From Chitinispirillales bacterium (GTDB taxonomy: Bacteria > Fibrobacterota > Chitinivibrionia > Chitinivibrionales > Chitinispirillaceae): DNA of 64,000 nt. Location: NCBI GenBank assembly GCA_031254105.1, contig JAIRVB010000035.1, forward strand, positions 62,001-126,000, written 5' to 3'. The notes beneath the pieces are model-generated. The model saw nothing but the letters and a program-made list of their open reading frames with translations, searched no databases and was not told the DNA's origin. Numbering within the stretch: position 1 is the stretch's first letter; the number at the start of each line of letters is the position of its first letter. This document shows positions 8,617 through 17,805 of this stretch, piece after piece. Position numbers and translations under genes: made by a program.

Positions 8617-11238
8617 CTAATAATAATAGGAATCAGAATACTGAGACACCGGTTTCGACCCCTTTTGCTCCCACTTGATATCAGGTATTTTCTTAACATT
8701 CACAACAAAAGCGTATCCCGGATTAATCTTTTCAGGTCTCCACGTAAAGCGCATCTCCCAGCACTCAAGATCATACATAAAATGAAAGTTGTTATGAGTA
8801 AATTGATTGCTGGAAAAGTCGTAATTTCCGTTCCACCGTACGGACAGAGAGTTTGTGAAACCGAATCCCGCGGTGGTGCTGAGATTGAATGATTTAGTTG
8901 GTATAAATGGTTCTTCGGGAGTGATCCGCCGTGCCCGGTAGTTGTAGCTTGGTGAAAAACCAAGATTCCAGCTTTGTGATCCGCCGCTGCGTCCCTGGTG
9001 GTCAAGAGGGTCTACATAGGAGCGCAGCGAATCGAGTCTGAGAAGGTCGCCGTCCCAAAAACTGCCTGACACACTAAGATTGCTTGATGTAAGATTGATA
9101 CTGTAATCTTTTTGTATAGGGGTAACTAGCTTGTTATCGCTGTCATAGAACCAGAAACCGGATGAATACCCCAGTCGCAAAAAACTGTAGCTTGTGCTTG
9201 CGCTAAGCTGCAGATCCCGCCATTTACGGTTATCGGCCTCGAGGTCATAAGCCGTGCTTGCGGACACGTTGAGAATATCGAACTTCTGCTCTTTTTTGCT
9301 ATTTCCTTCGCCAACAAATCTTTTACCCTGAAACTGGTTGGCGAGACTGAAGTTTACAAGCTGCTGCGGTTTGGAGCGGGGAGCGTCATAGGCGATTCTG
9401 ACATCATAAAATGTTCTGTCTAAATTGTGTTTTGGAACGTAGCTGTATCCCACAGTTGGAGTCAGTATGTGGCGTACACCTGTGACATTGAATATTCCGA
9501 CAGGAAAGATTCCGTAAATCCGTGTTGACAAGTTTACTCCCGCTCTCCACGAACGCACAAGGTTAAACTCGTTATTTAACGTATCGCGCACTAAATGCGT
9601 CCTCTGAGGGCTTTCTTTTATAATCGTATACAATGTGTCAAGATCGCCGTTTTCATTTATAAAGTACTCCGGAATCTGGTCAAGAAGCGTGTAATAAGGA
9701 TAACGTGTATCCTTGTCAGGATTTTTAACTTTATAAGTAACAGTGTCTTTGATATACAGAGTGTCTTTGACAAGAGTGTCGATGGCTCCGTAGAACATTG
9801 ACGCACGCGTATCGAAATATGGGGAAATATCGAGGTATTTTAAAATCTTTTGAGAGGAGTTTAGGTTTAAGTTGTGTTCCATACCGGGGCGGATAAAGCC
9901 TGGCAGGGAGTCGGCGCCGTAAACGTCCCGGCGAACATTTGCCTTTGTGTTATAGGAGTAGTAAATATTGTTATACCACGATGGTTCGGTTTTAGAAGTA
10001 TCGCTGCCGGGTACAAACGGGAAGATAGCCCTGTTGTGCAAGTTAAAGTCAAGATAGGGCATATCTTCCAGAATGCGGTCTGTAGTTAAGTTATGATTTC
10101 TGCGCCATACTAAATTCGCCGAAGCGTTTATGCTCTCAAATTTATGAGAGAGAGAGAGATTAGCGTCAAGCTGCTGCTTTTCAATTTCGCGCGTTTCATC
10201 ACTGTACAACTGATTAAAAGTACGGGTTGAAAGAAGCTCACCGTAACCGCTCAAGCGTGTTCTCCCATCGGGAGTAAGGAGCTGGTTATGCCTGTACTCC
10301 AGCGCCCACTGCTGCCCGGCATTTTCTAAATTGTTATCAAGAACGTATCTTCCTGAAACGTACCCGTCAAGGGTGTAGCGCAGGGCATAGTTGCTAGAGG
10401 CATTTAATACAAAGCTGCTGAACTCCTGAGCCTTGGCGCGGATTGTGAAATCTACATAGTCATTTGGCGCGTAGTAATAACCGATGTTATCTACATATCC
10501 GCCCCGGTTTAAATTTCCTCCCCACATTGGAGTAAGCCAGCCGCTGCGGCGTCCCTTTTGCAAAGGCATAATAAAATACGGAAGCATGATAATCGGCGCG
10601 TCGCCAATGTTAAGAATAACCGGACGGCTGATAATTTTATCGTTAGGAATGATTTTCACATTTCTGCTGTAGAAAAAATAATCGGGATGCTCCGCGTTAA
10701 TACAGGATGTATAATCACCCTCATCAATGTAAAGATGATTTTCCGCGCTTTTAACAATGCTGCTTCCGGTAAAGTAAGTATCCTCAAAGTGGATCGTGGC
10801 GTAGCTGACACGTCCGCGACGGGTTTTTATATTGTAAACCATAAAGTCGCCGGCAGTTGTATCGCTGCCCTCTATAAGCTGAGGTTTCCCTCTCGCCTGA
10901 AACTGATTTTCGTCTACAGTGTAAACAATGGTATCCGCCTGAAGAGTTATATTCTGGTACTTTACCTGCGCCTGTCCTAAGAGCAGAAGCACCTTTTTAT
11001 CAGCGTCATAATCAATGTACTCTGATTCGTAAAAAATGGTATCTGTAAGGGCGTCGTTACTTTTTTTAGGAGCAACTTCAATTGTAGCTGCCGCTTCGTT
11101 TACATCAGAAGAATCGCTTTGAGCGACAGTCAATCCTGCAAAAAGGAAATACGCAGCAACCGCGCATAAACGTGCGGGTGTCAGCCAATACGATAGAGTT
11201 GAATTCCACTCAGCTCTCTTTGCGGGAGCAGTTGCCAT
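8617..11238 (-). CDS. lptD: LPS-assembly outer-membrane protein LptD
   Basis: 873 aa. A hydrophobic export segment lies at ~18-40 after a basic N-terminus. Residues ~65-175 are an OstA/LptA-like beta-jellyroll (ESEYIDYDADKKVLLLLGQAQVKYQNITLQADTIVYTVDENQFQARGKP region). The rest is a long Tyr/Asn-rich beta-barrel with alternating hydrophobic strands, including LPYFIMPLQKGRRSGWLTP, a typical LptD insertion. With LptE it forms the plug-and-barrel that delivers LPS to the outer leaflet; a candidate lptE lies at 19 kb. The gene converges on the ATPase gene with only three bases between stops. Length fits large Bacteroidota/Fibrobacterota LptD forms. Confidence 0.88.
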   Translation of the reverse strand: MATAPAKRAEWNSTLSYWLTPARLCAVAAYFLFAGLTVAQSDSSDVNEAAATIEVAPKKSNDALTDTIFYESEYIDYDADKKVLLLLGQAQVKYQNITLQADTIVYTVDENQFQARGKPQLIEGSDTTAGDFMVYNIKTRRGRVSYATIHFEDTYFTGSSIVKSAENHLYIDEGDYTSCINAEHPDYFFYSRNVKIIPNDKIISRPVILNIGDAPIIMLPYFIMPLQKGRRSGWLTPMWGGNLNRGGYVDNIGYYYAPNDYVDFTIRAKAQEFSSFVLNASSNYALRYTLDGYVSGRYVLDNNLENAGQQWALEYRHNQLLTPDGRTRLSGYGELLSTRTFNQLYSDETREIEKQQLDANLSLSHKFESINASANLVWRRNHNLTTDRILEDMPYLDFNLHNRAIFPFVPGSDTSKTEPSWYNNIYYSYNTKANVRRDVYGADSLPGFIRPGMEHNLNLNSSQKILKYLDISPYFDTRASMFYGAIDTLVKDTLYIKDTVTYKVKNPDKDTRYPYYTLLDQIPEYFINENGDLDTLYTIIKESPQRTHLVRDTLNNEFNLVRSWRAGVNLSTRIYGIFPVGIFNVTGVRHILTPTVGYSYVPKHNLDRTFYDVRIAYDAPRSKPQQLVNFSLANQFQGKRFVGEGNSKKEQKFDILNVSASTAYDLEADNRKWRDLQLSASTSYSFLRLGYSSGFWFYDSDNKLVTPIQKDYSINLTSSNLSVSGSFWDGDLLRLDSLRSYVDPLDHQGRSGGSQSWNLGFSPSYNYRARRITPEEPFIPTKSFNLSTTAGFGFTNSLSVRWNGNYDFSSNQFTHNNFHFMYDLECWEMRFTWRPEKINPGYAFVVNVKKIPDIKWEQKGSKPVSQYSDSYYY

Positions 11239-11382
11239 TATCGAATATCCAAATTACAAATTACAATGTACAAATAAAAAACAAGGACTGGCTTGCGTTC
11301 TCAACGTAAGGACGCCAACCTGCCGCCCGATTCTCTAACTACGCTTGCTTCGCCCGAATAAACACACACATCACAATAATTC

Positions 11383-11802
11383 CTACAAAAAATCCGTGCC
11401 GGAAAAGAAGAAAGATACTTCCTGACGAGCGGTTTCGGGTGCGTCGGAACCATGACAGGCGTTGAACTGTATGTTGGTGCCGTATAGTTTGCGTATTGTT
11501 CCTTCAGCTGCCGTTGCGGGATTAGTAGCGCCCATAAGTTCTCTCCAACGGGTGATTGCGTTTTCACCTGAAAGGGTGAGAACAAAGCATGGTCCCGAAG
11601 ACATGAAATCCAAAAGTTCTTCGTAAAATGGTTTTCCCCTGTGTACGGCATAAAACGCGCCTGCGAGTTCTTTAGTGAGCCGCATCATTTTAACCGCTTC
11701 GATTGTTAAACCGCTGTCTTCTATAATGCTGAGTATCTTACCGGCGGTTTTATTTCGTATAGCGTCAGGTTTTATAATAGCTAATGTCTGAATTTGATTC
11801 AC
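11383..11802 (-). CDS. ndk: Nucleoside diphosphate kinase
   Basis: 139 aa, the standard length. It transfers the gamma phosphate of ATP to NDPs through a phospho-histidine. Seen: TLAIIKPDAIRNKTAGKI at the N-terminus and the active-site His117 in NACHGSD. Cys116 stands where most family members have Val, a mild oddity. The C-terminus ends in EVSFFFSG. Located upstream of lptD on the same strand, with a 144-bp gap containing short AT repeats. Confidence 0.95.
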   Translation of the reverse strand: MNQIQTLAIIKPDAIRNKTAGKILSIIEDSGLTIEAVKMMRLTKELAGAFYAVHRGKPFYEELLDFMSSGPCFVLTLSGENAITRWRELMGATNPATAAEGTIRKLYGTNIQFNACHGSDAPETARQEVSFFFSGTDFL

Positions 11803-11918
11803 TCTGCTGCCTCCTTCAATAAGATTTGTATTATATTATATAAATACTAAATATACTTTAGGGTACTCTCATTGTATTTTGTGTTTTCAATAATGCGGCA
11901 AAATTATATGGAGATAAG

Positions 11919-12680
11919 ATGATGAATAAAATAGTTGTTTTGACATTGATGGCGTTTTTTGGCGCGGTTTCGGCTCAGTCACAGAAAAATGATTCCACAC
12001 CCTCCGCGGTTCCGCAAGTAGAGAATTTGGCTGAAACGATGAAAAAGGCCGATAATGCTGCTGATAAGCCGCAAGAATCTGAAAAAGCGCAGGCCGATTC
12101 CAGCGGCGGAGATAGCAGTGTTATAACACTTAAAATCAGCACCGATCCCACAGAGGCCGCTCTGAAGATTGGTGAGCGAAGCTATGGGCTTACACCTGTA
12201 GAGATAACAGACCTCGATACAGGTTCATATGTTATTGAGTTGAGCAAAAGCGGTCATTTCAGACGCCGGGTAACGATTCAACTTGATTCCGCCGGCGCGG
12301 ATCTGCACTTTGATCTTCTGCGTCCTGCGTTACTTGTGATAACAAGCGATCCTGAGGGCGCTGAGCTTAATATTGATGGCAAAGCGGTCGGAACAGCGCC
12401 TTTCAGAGATGATAAAATGAGGCCCGGCGATTACCGGATCGGCGCGGCTATCGATGGATATAAACAGGTTGAAATTCCTGTGAGCTTAAAATCTGGAAGT
12501 AGTGATACACTAAACATAATCCTTGAGCCTGTGGAAAATCAATTAACACCATTTTCCGAAAATCAAACAAACCCTGTTGAAAAAGCTGACAAAAGAGCGC
12601 ATAGAAGGGCGGGATTTATAGCGCTTACGTTTTTTATTTTTATTGCCGCGCTCATAGGGGTAGAGAAGACGTCTTATTAA
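11919..12680 (+). CDS. Exported PEGA-domain protein with C-terminal membrane anchor
   Basis: 253 aa; ATG ATG start, the gene divergent from ndk. Residues 1-20 form a signal peptide (FFGAVSAQ cleavage region), followed by an acidic, Gln/Ser-rich linker to ~70. Two PEGA repeats follow: ~72-135 (STDPTEAALKIGERSYGLTP, DLDTGSYVIEL) and ~140-205 (ITSDPEGAELNIDGKAVGTAP, MRPGDYRIGAAIDGY). A basic stretch, KADKRAHRRAG, precedes one transmembrane helix at ~232-248. PEGA domains are surface or periplasmic beta modules often tied to S-layer or envelope proteins. No enzymatic role can be read. Confidence 0.8.
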   Translation: MMNKIVVLTLMAFFGAVSAQSQKNDSTPSAVPQVENLAETMKKADNAADKPQESEKAQADSSGGDSSVITLKISTDPTEAALKIGERSYGLTPVEITDLDTGSYVIELSKSGHFRRRVTIQLDSAGADLHFDLLRPALLVITSDPEGAELNIDGKAVGTAPFRDDKMRPGDYRIGAAIDGYKQVEIPVSLKSGSSDTLNIILEPVENQLTPFSENQTNPVEKADKRAHRRAGFIALTFFIFIAALIGVEKTSY

Positions 12681-12815
12681 TGCAGAAATAATAATTCAGA
12701 ATGAAGAAATAAAGATACGATAAGGTTTTTGTTGTATTATCAACAGCTTTTACTATTTCGGCATTTGTTTTCGGTTGATTAAAAGATAAATTTACAAGCT
12801 TTAATAATTGAATTA
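12681..12815. repeat. Degenerate MITE-like repeat remnant
   Basis: TAATGCAGAAATAATAATTC and GGTTGATTAAAAGATAAATT match, with a few changes, the two ends of the repeat at 58.66-58.93 kb. Probably an old copy of that element. Confidence 0.4.
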
Positions 12816-12825
12816 GTACACTAAG

Positions 12826-13593
12826 ATGATCTCAAACTTTTTTGTTAAAATCAGTGCTGCGTTGATAATTATCTGCGCAAACGCCTGCGCTCAAACAGAG
12901 ATACAGATTGTGCGCATACCTGGCGGTACATTTATACGAGGCAGTAATGACGGTGAGGATGATGAGAGGCCGGTCAGAGCCATTACGGTATCCGGGTTTA
13001 GTATGATGGTTAAAGAGGTCACTGAAATGCAATATAAAAAGTGTGTTGACGCGGGAAAATGTCCCGCTACTCATTATAGAGATGGAAAGTGTCTTCAGTG
13101 GACGGGAAGAGAGTTTAGAGGCGTTGTTGTACCTAAAGAGTTTCGGGGGCCAAATCTGCCTGTGGTATGCGTTACCTGGCAGCATGCGCGTGCGTACTGC
13201 GCAAGCGTTGGGATGAAGCTGCCGACAGAAGCGCAGTGGGAATACGCGGCATTGGGCGGAGCGCAAAGCTCCCGTTTCTCATGGGGTAACAGTGTGCCTG
13301 ACAAAAGCCGCTGCGCTATGGGAGCGCCTCATCAGGTAGCCTTGTTTGCGCCAAACGGCTACGGCCTTTATGATATGACTGGCAACGTATGGGAATGGAC
13401 AGCGGATTTTTACGATAGAGATTCATACTCATACCCACAGGATACCGACCCTAAGGGACCGGAATCCGCGCTGTACAGAACAATCCGGGGAGGCGGCTGG
13501 TACAGCGGAGTTTCAGAGCTTCGGATACAAAACCGTCACTGGTTCTCGCCGAACTTCGCTGAGACGAGCTTGGGGTTCCGGTGTGTGCGGTGA
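12826..13593 (+). CDS. Exported FGE-sulfatase-fold (SUMF1-like) protein
   Basis: 255 aa with a signal peptide (residues 1-22, ending NACAQ). The remainder is one formylglycine-generating-enzyme-type domain: VRIPGGTFIRGSNDGEDDERPV, KEVTEMQYKKCV, LPVVCVTWQHARAYC, LPTEAQWEYAAL, YGLYDMTGNVWEWTADFY, RGGGWYSG and a terminal LGFRCVR. The catalytic cysteine pair of true FGE is not evident near the C-terminus, so it is more likely one of the many secreted C-lectin-fold relatives of unknown binding role than a sulfatase activator. No sulfatase gene is nearby. Confidence 0.85.
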   Translation: MISNFFVKISAALIIICANACAQTEIQIVRIPGGTFIRGSNDGEDDERPVRAITVSGFSMMVKEVTEMQYKKCVDAGKCPATHYRDGKCLQWTGREFRGVVVPKEFRGPNLPVVCVTWQHARAYCASVGMKLPTEAQWEYAALGGAQSSRFSWGNSVPDKSRCAMGAPHQVALFAPNGYGLYDMTGNVWEWTADFYDRDSYSYPQDTDPKGPESALYRTIRGGGWYSGVSELRIQNRHWFSPNFAETSLGFRCVR

Positions 13594-13622
13594 TTTTTTC
13601 GGTGGTGTATTATCGGGTACGA

Positions 13623-13648
13623 AGAGGGCGTTGCGCGCAACGCTCTTA
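13623..13648. repeat. REP-like palindrome (GTTGC family)
   Basis: GAGGGCGTTGC pairs with GCAACGCTCTT, followed by ACA. Matches the copy at ~5.1 kb and resembles the GGCGGCA family at 30.5, 33.0 and 55.1 kb, all ending CTTAC or similar. Lies between convergent genes and may help terminate both. Confidence 0.6.
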
Positions 13649-13691
13649 CATGGATTTTCATGTGTGAATGTAATCGTAATAAAGGTGTTGA

Positions 13692-14774
13692 TTAATATTT
13701 TCTGAGTACCTCAAGTAAAGATCTGTTTATCCTCTCAGGATTATCGTATTGAGGCAGTTTCTCATGAAGCTTCTCCCCTGTGGATATTATCCCGAAATCT
13801 AAGTTTTTGTAATTCCAGTATGAAAAACCTATATTCATCTGCTCAAGCACGGAGAGCAGATCATTGTACCAGCGAAGCTGCGCGTCAAGCGCGACAGGGG
13901 TATACACGCCAAACTCATTGCAGATTACCGCGACATTATATTTTTTTCTGAACACGTTAACAGGTTCAAGTTCCTGTACAAACCTCTCTTTGTTCCATAC
14001 TCCTTTAGACATCACTAGACCATATTTACGGGTAAATCCGGAACCGTAGTCCGATGGGTAATCTCTAACAATTTTTGTTTCAGGTTCGCTTAACCACGGA
14101 GCGTTCTGATGAGTAAAGAGAAGCGGTTCATAAAAATGTACGCTGTAAATAACGTTATCATCATCAATCGGTGAAAGCTCACCAAAAGCGCTTGGCCAGT
14201 TCCACATATTGGAGCCGGTTATTATGGTTGATCTGGAGGCGAAGCGGCGAATTTCGGCGCAAAGTTTTTTAGCGACGTCATTCCAGATTTCCGCGCTTGG
14301 AGCAACAGGCTCGTTGAGCGATTCAAAAAGAACATGGCTCTCCATGCTGTAGCGTTCCGCGATAAATGCCCATATTTTTTTCGCTTTGCTGATATAGTGT
14401 TCATCGGCGAAAAGCTTTTGGACAGGGCTTTTTGTGCTGTCCGCAAAATCATGCCCCGGACATTCGTGAAGATCTATTATCAGTTTAAGATTATTCTGTT
14501 TTGACAGTTCTACCGCTCTGTCAAGGTTAGCGATCCTGTCCGCAAGCGGTTTCTCATCATCAGTAAAAAACAGATAAGAATCTATTGGAAGACGCACATG
14601 GTCAAATCCCCATGATTTTACATTAGCAAAATCACCGTTCCCGATAAAAGTTTCCATGTGTACATCCGCGCCGGGAAACTTTTCAGGGTCTTTTTCCTCT
14701 ATCGCATCTATCTGGCTGAGCCAGCCTCCGAAATTGACACCGCGCATTCTTTGGTTGTGATTATTGTTACTCAT
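13692..14774 (-). CDS. GH5 endoglucanase, no signal peptide
   Basis: 360 aa. A (beta/alpha)8 glycoside hydrolase family 5 domain fills the protein: RGVNFGGWLSQ, HVRLPID, LIIDLHECPG, FESLNEPVAPS with acid/base Glu155, YSVHFYEP, and VICNEFGVY with nucleophile Glu287. All catalytic residues are present. There is no export signal (MSNNNHNQRMRG), so it should act on imported cello-oligosaccharides or a related beta-glucan in the cytoplasm. It lies 196 bp downstream of the GH13 gene on the same strand, the gap holding a strong hairpin. A pair of cytoplasmic glycosidases suggests intracellular oligosaccharide or storage-glucan use (inference). Confidence 0.92.
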   Translation of the reverse strand: MSNNNHNQRMRGVNFGGWLSQIDAIEEKDPEKFPGADVHMETFIGNGDFANVKSWGFDHVRLPIDSYLFFTDDEKPLADRIANLDRAVELSKQNNLKLIIDLHECPGHDFADSTKSPVQKLFADEHYISKAKKIWAFIAERYSMESHVLFESLNEPVAPSAEIWNDVAKKLCAEIRRFASRSTIITGSNMWNWPSAFGELSPIDDDNVIYSVHFYEPLLFTHQNAPWLSEPETKIVRDYPSDYGSGFTRKYGLVMSKGVWNKERFVQELEPVNVFRKKYNVAVICNEFGVYTPVALDAQLRWYNDLLSVLEQMNIGFSYWNYKNLDFGIISTGEKLHEKLPQYDNPERINRSLLEVLRKY

Positions 14775-14839
14775 GATCTGCCACCCTGTTTAATTGTGTT
14801 TATCTCACTAAGAAAGAATTACAACAAAAAAACCCTGCC

Positions 14840-14875
14840 AACCCGTCACCCCCGCGAAAGCGGGGGTGACGGGTT
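14840..14875. repeat. Perfect 16-bp hairpin, dispersed CCCGCGAAAGCGGG repeat
   Basis: AACCCGTCACCCCCGC pairs perfectly with its complement across a GAAA tetraloop, followed by TTATT. A second half, GATCCCCGCTTTCGCCGGTG, lies at 14912-14931. This wording is a widespread bacterial dispersed repeat; related copies lie at ~50.07-50.2 and ~57.24-57.34 kb. It sits between the GH13 and GH5 genes and may also act as a terminator. Confidence 0.75.
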
Positions 14876-14970
14876 TTATTACAATAGCGAAATGACAAAA
14901 CTAGAACAATGGATCCCCGCTTTCGCCGGTGTGACGGATAAATCAACCTCCACTCTTTAATCAACGGCCA

Positions 14971-16257
14971 TTACATAAACAAAACAATTTCAGACTTATC
15001 TAATTCAATCTCGCCATTGTTTTCGCGCGGCTTACTTTTTTCATCAAAAACTTTATGTACGCATTTAAAGCCGGCGAAATCATATGGAATTTCATCACGC
15101 CTTACAATGCGCTTGTTATGCCAGTCTTTATTGATGAGAACGCCTACACGTTCCTTGCCGTCATCACTTTTCTTTTCGAGAAAGAGCAGATCCCAGTCAT
15201 ATCCGTTGCATGCGCGCCATTGCCCTTCGTCACTGAGAGTTTGGGAATCTAATTTTATGGCATTTACATGGCTTATCCATGAGCTCAAGTCCCAGCGCGG
15301 GGGAGTTACATCCGATGGGCGCGACTGCACAACATTAAGTTGTTTGGTTGCCCCATGTTCAAAACCGATTGGCATCAGAAGACCTTTTGAGAAGACAGCC
15401 GAAAGCAGGTAGCGGTTTTTCTGCATCTCAAGTGTCCCGGGCTGATCCGCGGCTAAACGGGTTGTATCGTGAGATTCCGGAAAGGAGATTGAGGGTGCAA
15501 TGTGTCTGAACTGGCTGTGCTGGTCAAGACACCAGGAGCTTTCAAAATTCCACCACTTGCTTGAGTTGCACAGAAAGTCAAAACCGCTGCCATTTAGTTC
15601 TATCGTTTGTTCTACAGTGCAGCCTAAACTTTCCGCGATAAATTTTGCGTTTTTGTTACGTTTACGTGCGTTTTCGATGAGCGGAGACCACATCATTTTT
15701 GGAACTTTATACGCGGCGTCGCATCGAAAGCCATTTATCCCCATCTCCTGGTAAAAGGCGATCATCTCGTCCCAATAATTTTTCATACCCGCAAAATCAG
15801 GGTTGTTCATAAATTCTATTTCGGAAAGATCTCCCCATACAGTTACGTTTGAAGGGTTAGCGGGGTCAATCGCATAAGGATGCATAATATTCCCATTACC
15901 ATCGCGTTTGTACCATTTCGGGTGCTTGCCAACAAGCACAGATTCATTAGCGGTGTGATTGATTACCAGATCCATATAAACTTCAATGTTGCGGTTTTTG
16001 CATTCATCTGCAAAATTTTTCAGCGGCGTAAAGTCATCGGCTTTCGCACCCTTGGGAAGAAATTGAGTATTTAGTTTATAATAATCTTTTACAGCATAGA
16101 GGCTTTCCGATCCGCCTACTTCATAGAACGGATTTACATACACAGCGTTGAACTTCATTTTATCGACAGAGTCAAGATGCTTGCTCCAATCATCAATTGT
16201 TTTAAAAAGGCGTGGGAAGAGGTTGTAAATAAGCGGAGGTGGGTTTGTGTTTTTCAT
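14971..16257 (-). CDS. GH13 alpha-amylase-family enzyme, cytoplasmic
   Basis: 428 aa. The four GH13 conserved regions are visible: DLVINH (96-101), GFRCDAAYK with nucleophile Asp180, KFIAESLG with acid/base Glu209, and FPESHDTTR with transition-state Asp264. A short C-terminal beta domain follows (DKSEIVLFM end). No signal peptide. It is shorter than GlgE maltosyltransferases (~650 aa) and lacks the N-terminal CBM48 of branching enzymes, so a compact alpha-glucan hydrolase or transferase is most likely; the exact specificity cannot be read. Likely transcribed with the downstream GH5 gene. Confidence 0.85.
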   Translation of the reverse strand: MKNTNPPPLIYNLFPRLFKTIDDWSKHLDSVDKMKFNAVYVNPFYEVGGSESLYAVKDYYKLNTQFLPKGAKADDFTPLKNFADECKNRNIEVYMDLVINHTANESVLVGKHPKWYKRDGNGNIMHPYAIDPANPSNVTVWGDLSEIEFMNNPDFAGMKNYWDEMIAFYQEMGINGFRCDAAYKVPKMMWSPLIENARKRNKNAKFIAESLGCTVEQTIELNGSGFDFLCNSSKWWNFESSWCLDQHSQFRHIAPSISFPESHDTTRLAADQPGTLEMQKNRYLLSAVFSKGLLMPIGFEHGATKQLNVVQSRPSDVTPPRWDLSSWISHVNAIKLDSQTLSDEGQWRACNGYDWDLLFLEKKSDDGKERVGVLINKDWHNKRIVRRDEIPYDFAGFKCVHKVFDEKSKPRENNGEIELDKSEIVLFM

Positions 16258-16558
16258 TGTGCTTCCCTATCTTTCTAAAAATATTGGTTGGTGATAAATA
16301 TGCGCAACCGCAGACTGCGGTTGCGGCTTCCTTCTGGGATTGATTGATATATTATATATTACTTTCATCCGTTTTTCTACAGTTTTTCATAAATTTCCCA
16401 CAAAAGATTCTGCGTGGCCTTTTTTTTGCAAAATTATTGAATTTGAGGGAAGAGGCGATAGGAGGGCATCCGCAAGAAGCGCCCGTACAGCATTGCCGTG
16501 TGTTGTGTGCCTATAATGAACACGATGAATTGCGCCCGCACACGTAAAGGGGTATTTA
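16258..16558. other. Divergent intergenic region with palindrome
   Basis: No gene seen. GCAACCGCA (16304-16312) and TGCGGTTGC (16316-16324) form a 9-bp REP-like hairpin. The rest is AT-rich and should contain the divergent promoters for the GH13 and thioredoxin-like genes. Confidence 0.55.
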
Positions 16559-16882
16559 GTGTCGGATATAGATGATTTTGAAAGAGAGGTTATTGAACGC
16601 AGCCGTCAGAAGCCGGTGGTAGTAGATTTTTTTGCAGGGTGGTGCGGGGCGTGCAGTATCCTGGGGCCGCAGCTTGAAGTGGTACGCGAACGCCACCGCG
16701 GCGAGTGGGTATTAGTAAAAATAAATATCGACAAACACCCCGCGCTTGCCATGATGTGCAAGGTAACCTCTGTTCCGGCGGTAAGGCTTTTTATAAATGG
16801 TAAGATAACAGCTGAATTTGCGGGGGCTCAGCCCGCTCACCTCATCGAACAGTGGCTTAAGGAGAATTTGCCTCATCCGTAA
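16559..16882 (+). CDS. Thioredoxin-like protein with CGAC motif
   Basis: 107 aa, GTG start with AAAGGGG upstream. A single thioredoxin fold: VVVDFFAGWCGACSILGPQL carries the active site WCGAC rather than WCGPC, followed by INIDKHP and the cis-proline motif TSVPAVRLF. The Pro-to-Ala change in the CXXC loop usually shifts redox potential. It is distinct from the canonical trxA at 49.7 kb. It resembles the N-terminal domain of CnoX/YbbN but has no TPR tail. No export signal, so cytoplasmic. Confidence 0.85.
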   Translation: MSDIDDFEREVIERSRQKPVVVDFFAGWCGACSILGPQLEVVRERHRGEWVLVKINIDKHPALAMMCKVTSVPAVRLFINGKITAEFAGAQPAHLIEQWLKENLPHP

Positions 16883-16945
16883 GCAACACCACGATTGCTT
16901 ATGCGTAACGATATAATTAAGAATTAGTCAAATATGATTAAAAAA

Positions 16946-16974
16946 TTGCACTCGCTTGTATAATATTCTATATT
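16946..16974 (+). promoter_or_regulatory. Candidate promoter of the TIGR04255-like cassette
   Basis: TTGCAC (16946-16951), 17-bp spacer, TATATT (16969-16974). A TATAAT also lies at 16959-16964. It is about 90 bp before the first cassette gene. Confidence 0.45.
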
Positions 16975-17064
16975 TTGATACTTGATAAGTTCCTGAGAGG
17001 TTTACAGATGTCGTTTAAAAGAAGAATGTATTGCGAAGCGATACATTCAAAAGGAATGAATAGA

Positions 17065-17805
17065 ATGGACAAATTACCATTAAAATTAAAACGCGATCTC
17101 ATAACAGAAGCAGTGTTTGAGATACGCTTTGGTTCATCTTACCCATCCGGAGCTATATTTGGCATTGTTTACCAAATTATAAGCAAACATTATGAAAACA
17201 TTCAAAATATTCCTTTACCCATTTTGCAAATCCCGGAAGCAGTCAGAAGTGCAGATCCGAATTTAAAATATCAACCTCATAATAAATTACAGGTAGATTC
17301 TTGTGGCTTTAATGTTGGTTCCAATGTGATAAACTTTTTTGTACAAAAGCCATATATAGGGTGGAGTAAATGGAAGCCGCTCATTGAGAATATTATTACA
17401 GAGCTATTGAATATCAATTTATTTAAAACAGTTGAGAGAACTGGATTACGATATATTGATTTTATTGAGAAAAATTTGTTTTCCATTGCTAATATGAGTA
17501 TAGAAATAACAGGAAAAAAATTAACTAATGAACAAACGTCTTTTAGAACAGAATTCGCAGATGATAATTATACTAAAATTGTGCAAATGCATAACAACGT
17601 CAACGTAATACTTGAGAATAATCAACTTGTGACAGGTTCTTTGATTGATATAGACGTAGTGAGAAATTTAAATAGTGAAGGTATTGAAATTTTTAGCCAA
17701 AAATGGAGAGATATTTTGGAAGAATCACACCAAAAAAGTAAATCAATGTTTTTTAACCTTCTGAAAAAAGATTTCCTTAACGAATTGGAACCAGTTTATG
17801 AATAG
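17065..17805 (+). CDS. TIGR04255-like protein of unknown function
   Basis: 246 aa. ATG at 17065 is chosen because AAGGA (17051-17055) has a 9-base spacing and homology-like sequence begins there (LPLKLKRDLITEAVFEIRFG); an earlier in-frame start at 16975 overlaps the promoter. Landmarks of the TIGR04255 type: EAVFEIRF near the N-terminus, an SADPN..YQP region, then RTGLRYIDFIE mid-protein. No catalytic motif or membrane segment is visible. First of three tightly packed AT-rich genes; overlaps the next by eight bases. TIGR04255 proteins are sporadically distributed and uncharacterised. Family assignment is from remembered sequence wording, not a search. Confidence 0.65.
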   Translation: MDKLPLKLKRDLITEAVFEIRFGSSYPSGAIFGIVYQIISKHYENIQNIPLPILQIPEAVRSADPNLKYQPHNKLQVDSCGFNVGSNVINFFVQKPYIGWSKWKPLIENIITELLNINLFKTVERTGLRYIDFIEKNLFSIANMSIEITGKKLTNEQTSFRTEFADDNYTKIVQMHNNVNVILENNQLVTGSLIDIDVVRNLNSEGIEIFSQKWRDILEESHQKSKSMFFNLLKKDFLNELEPVYE

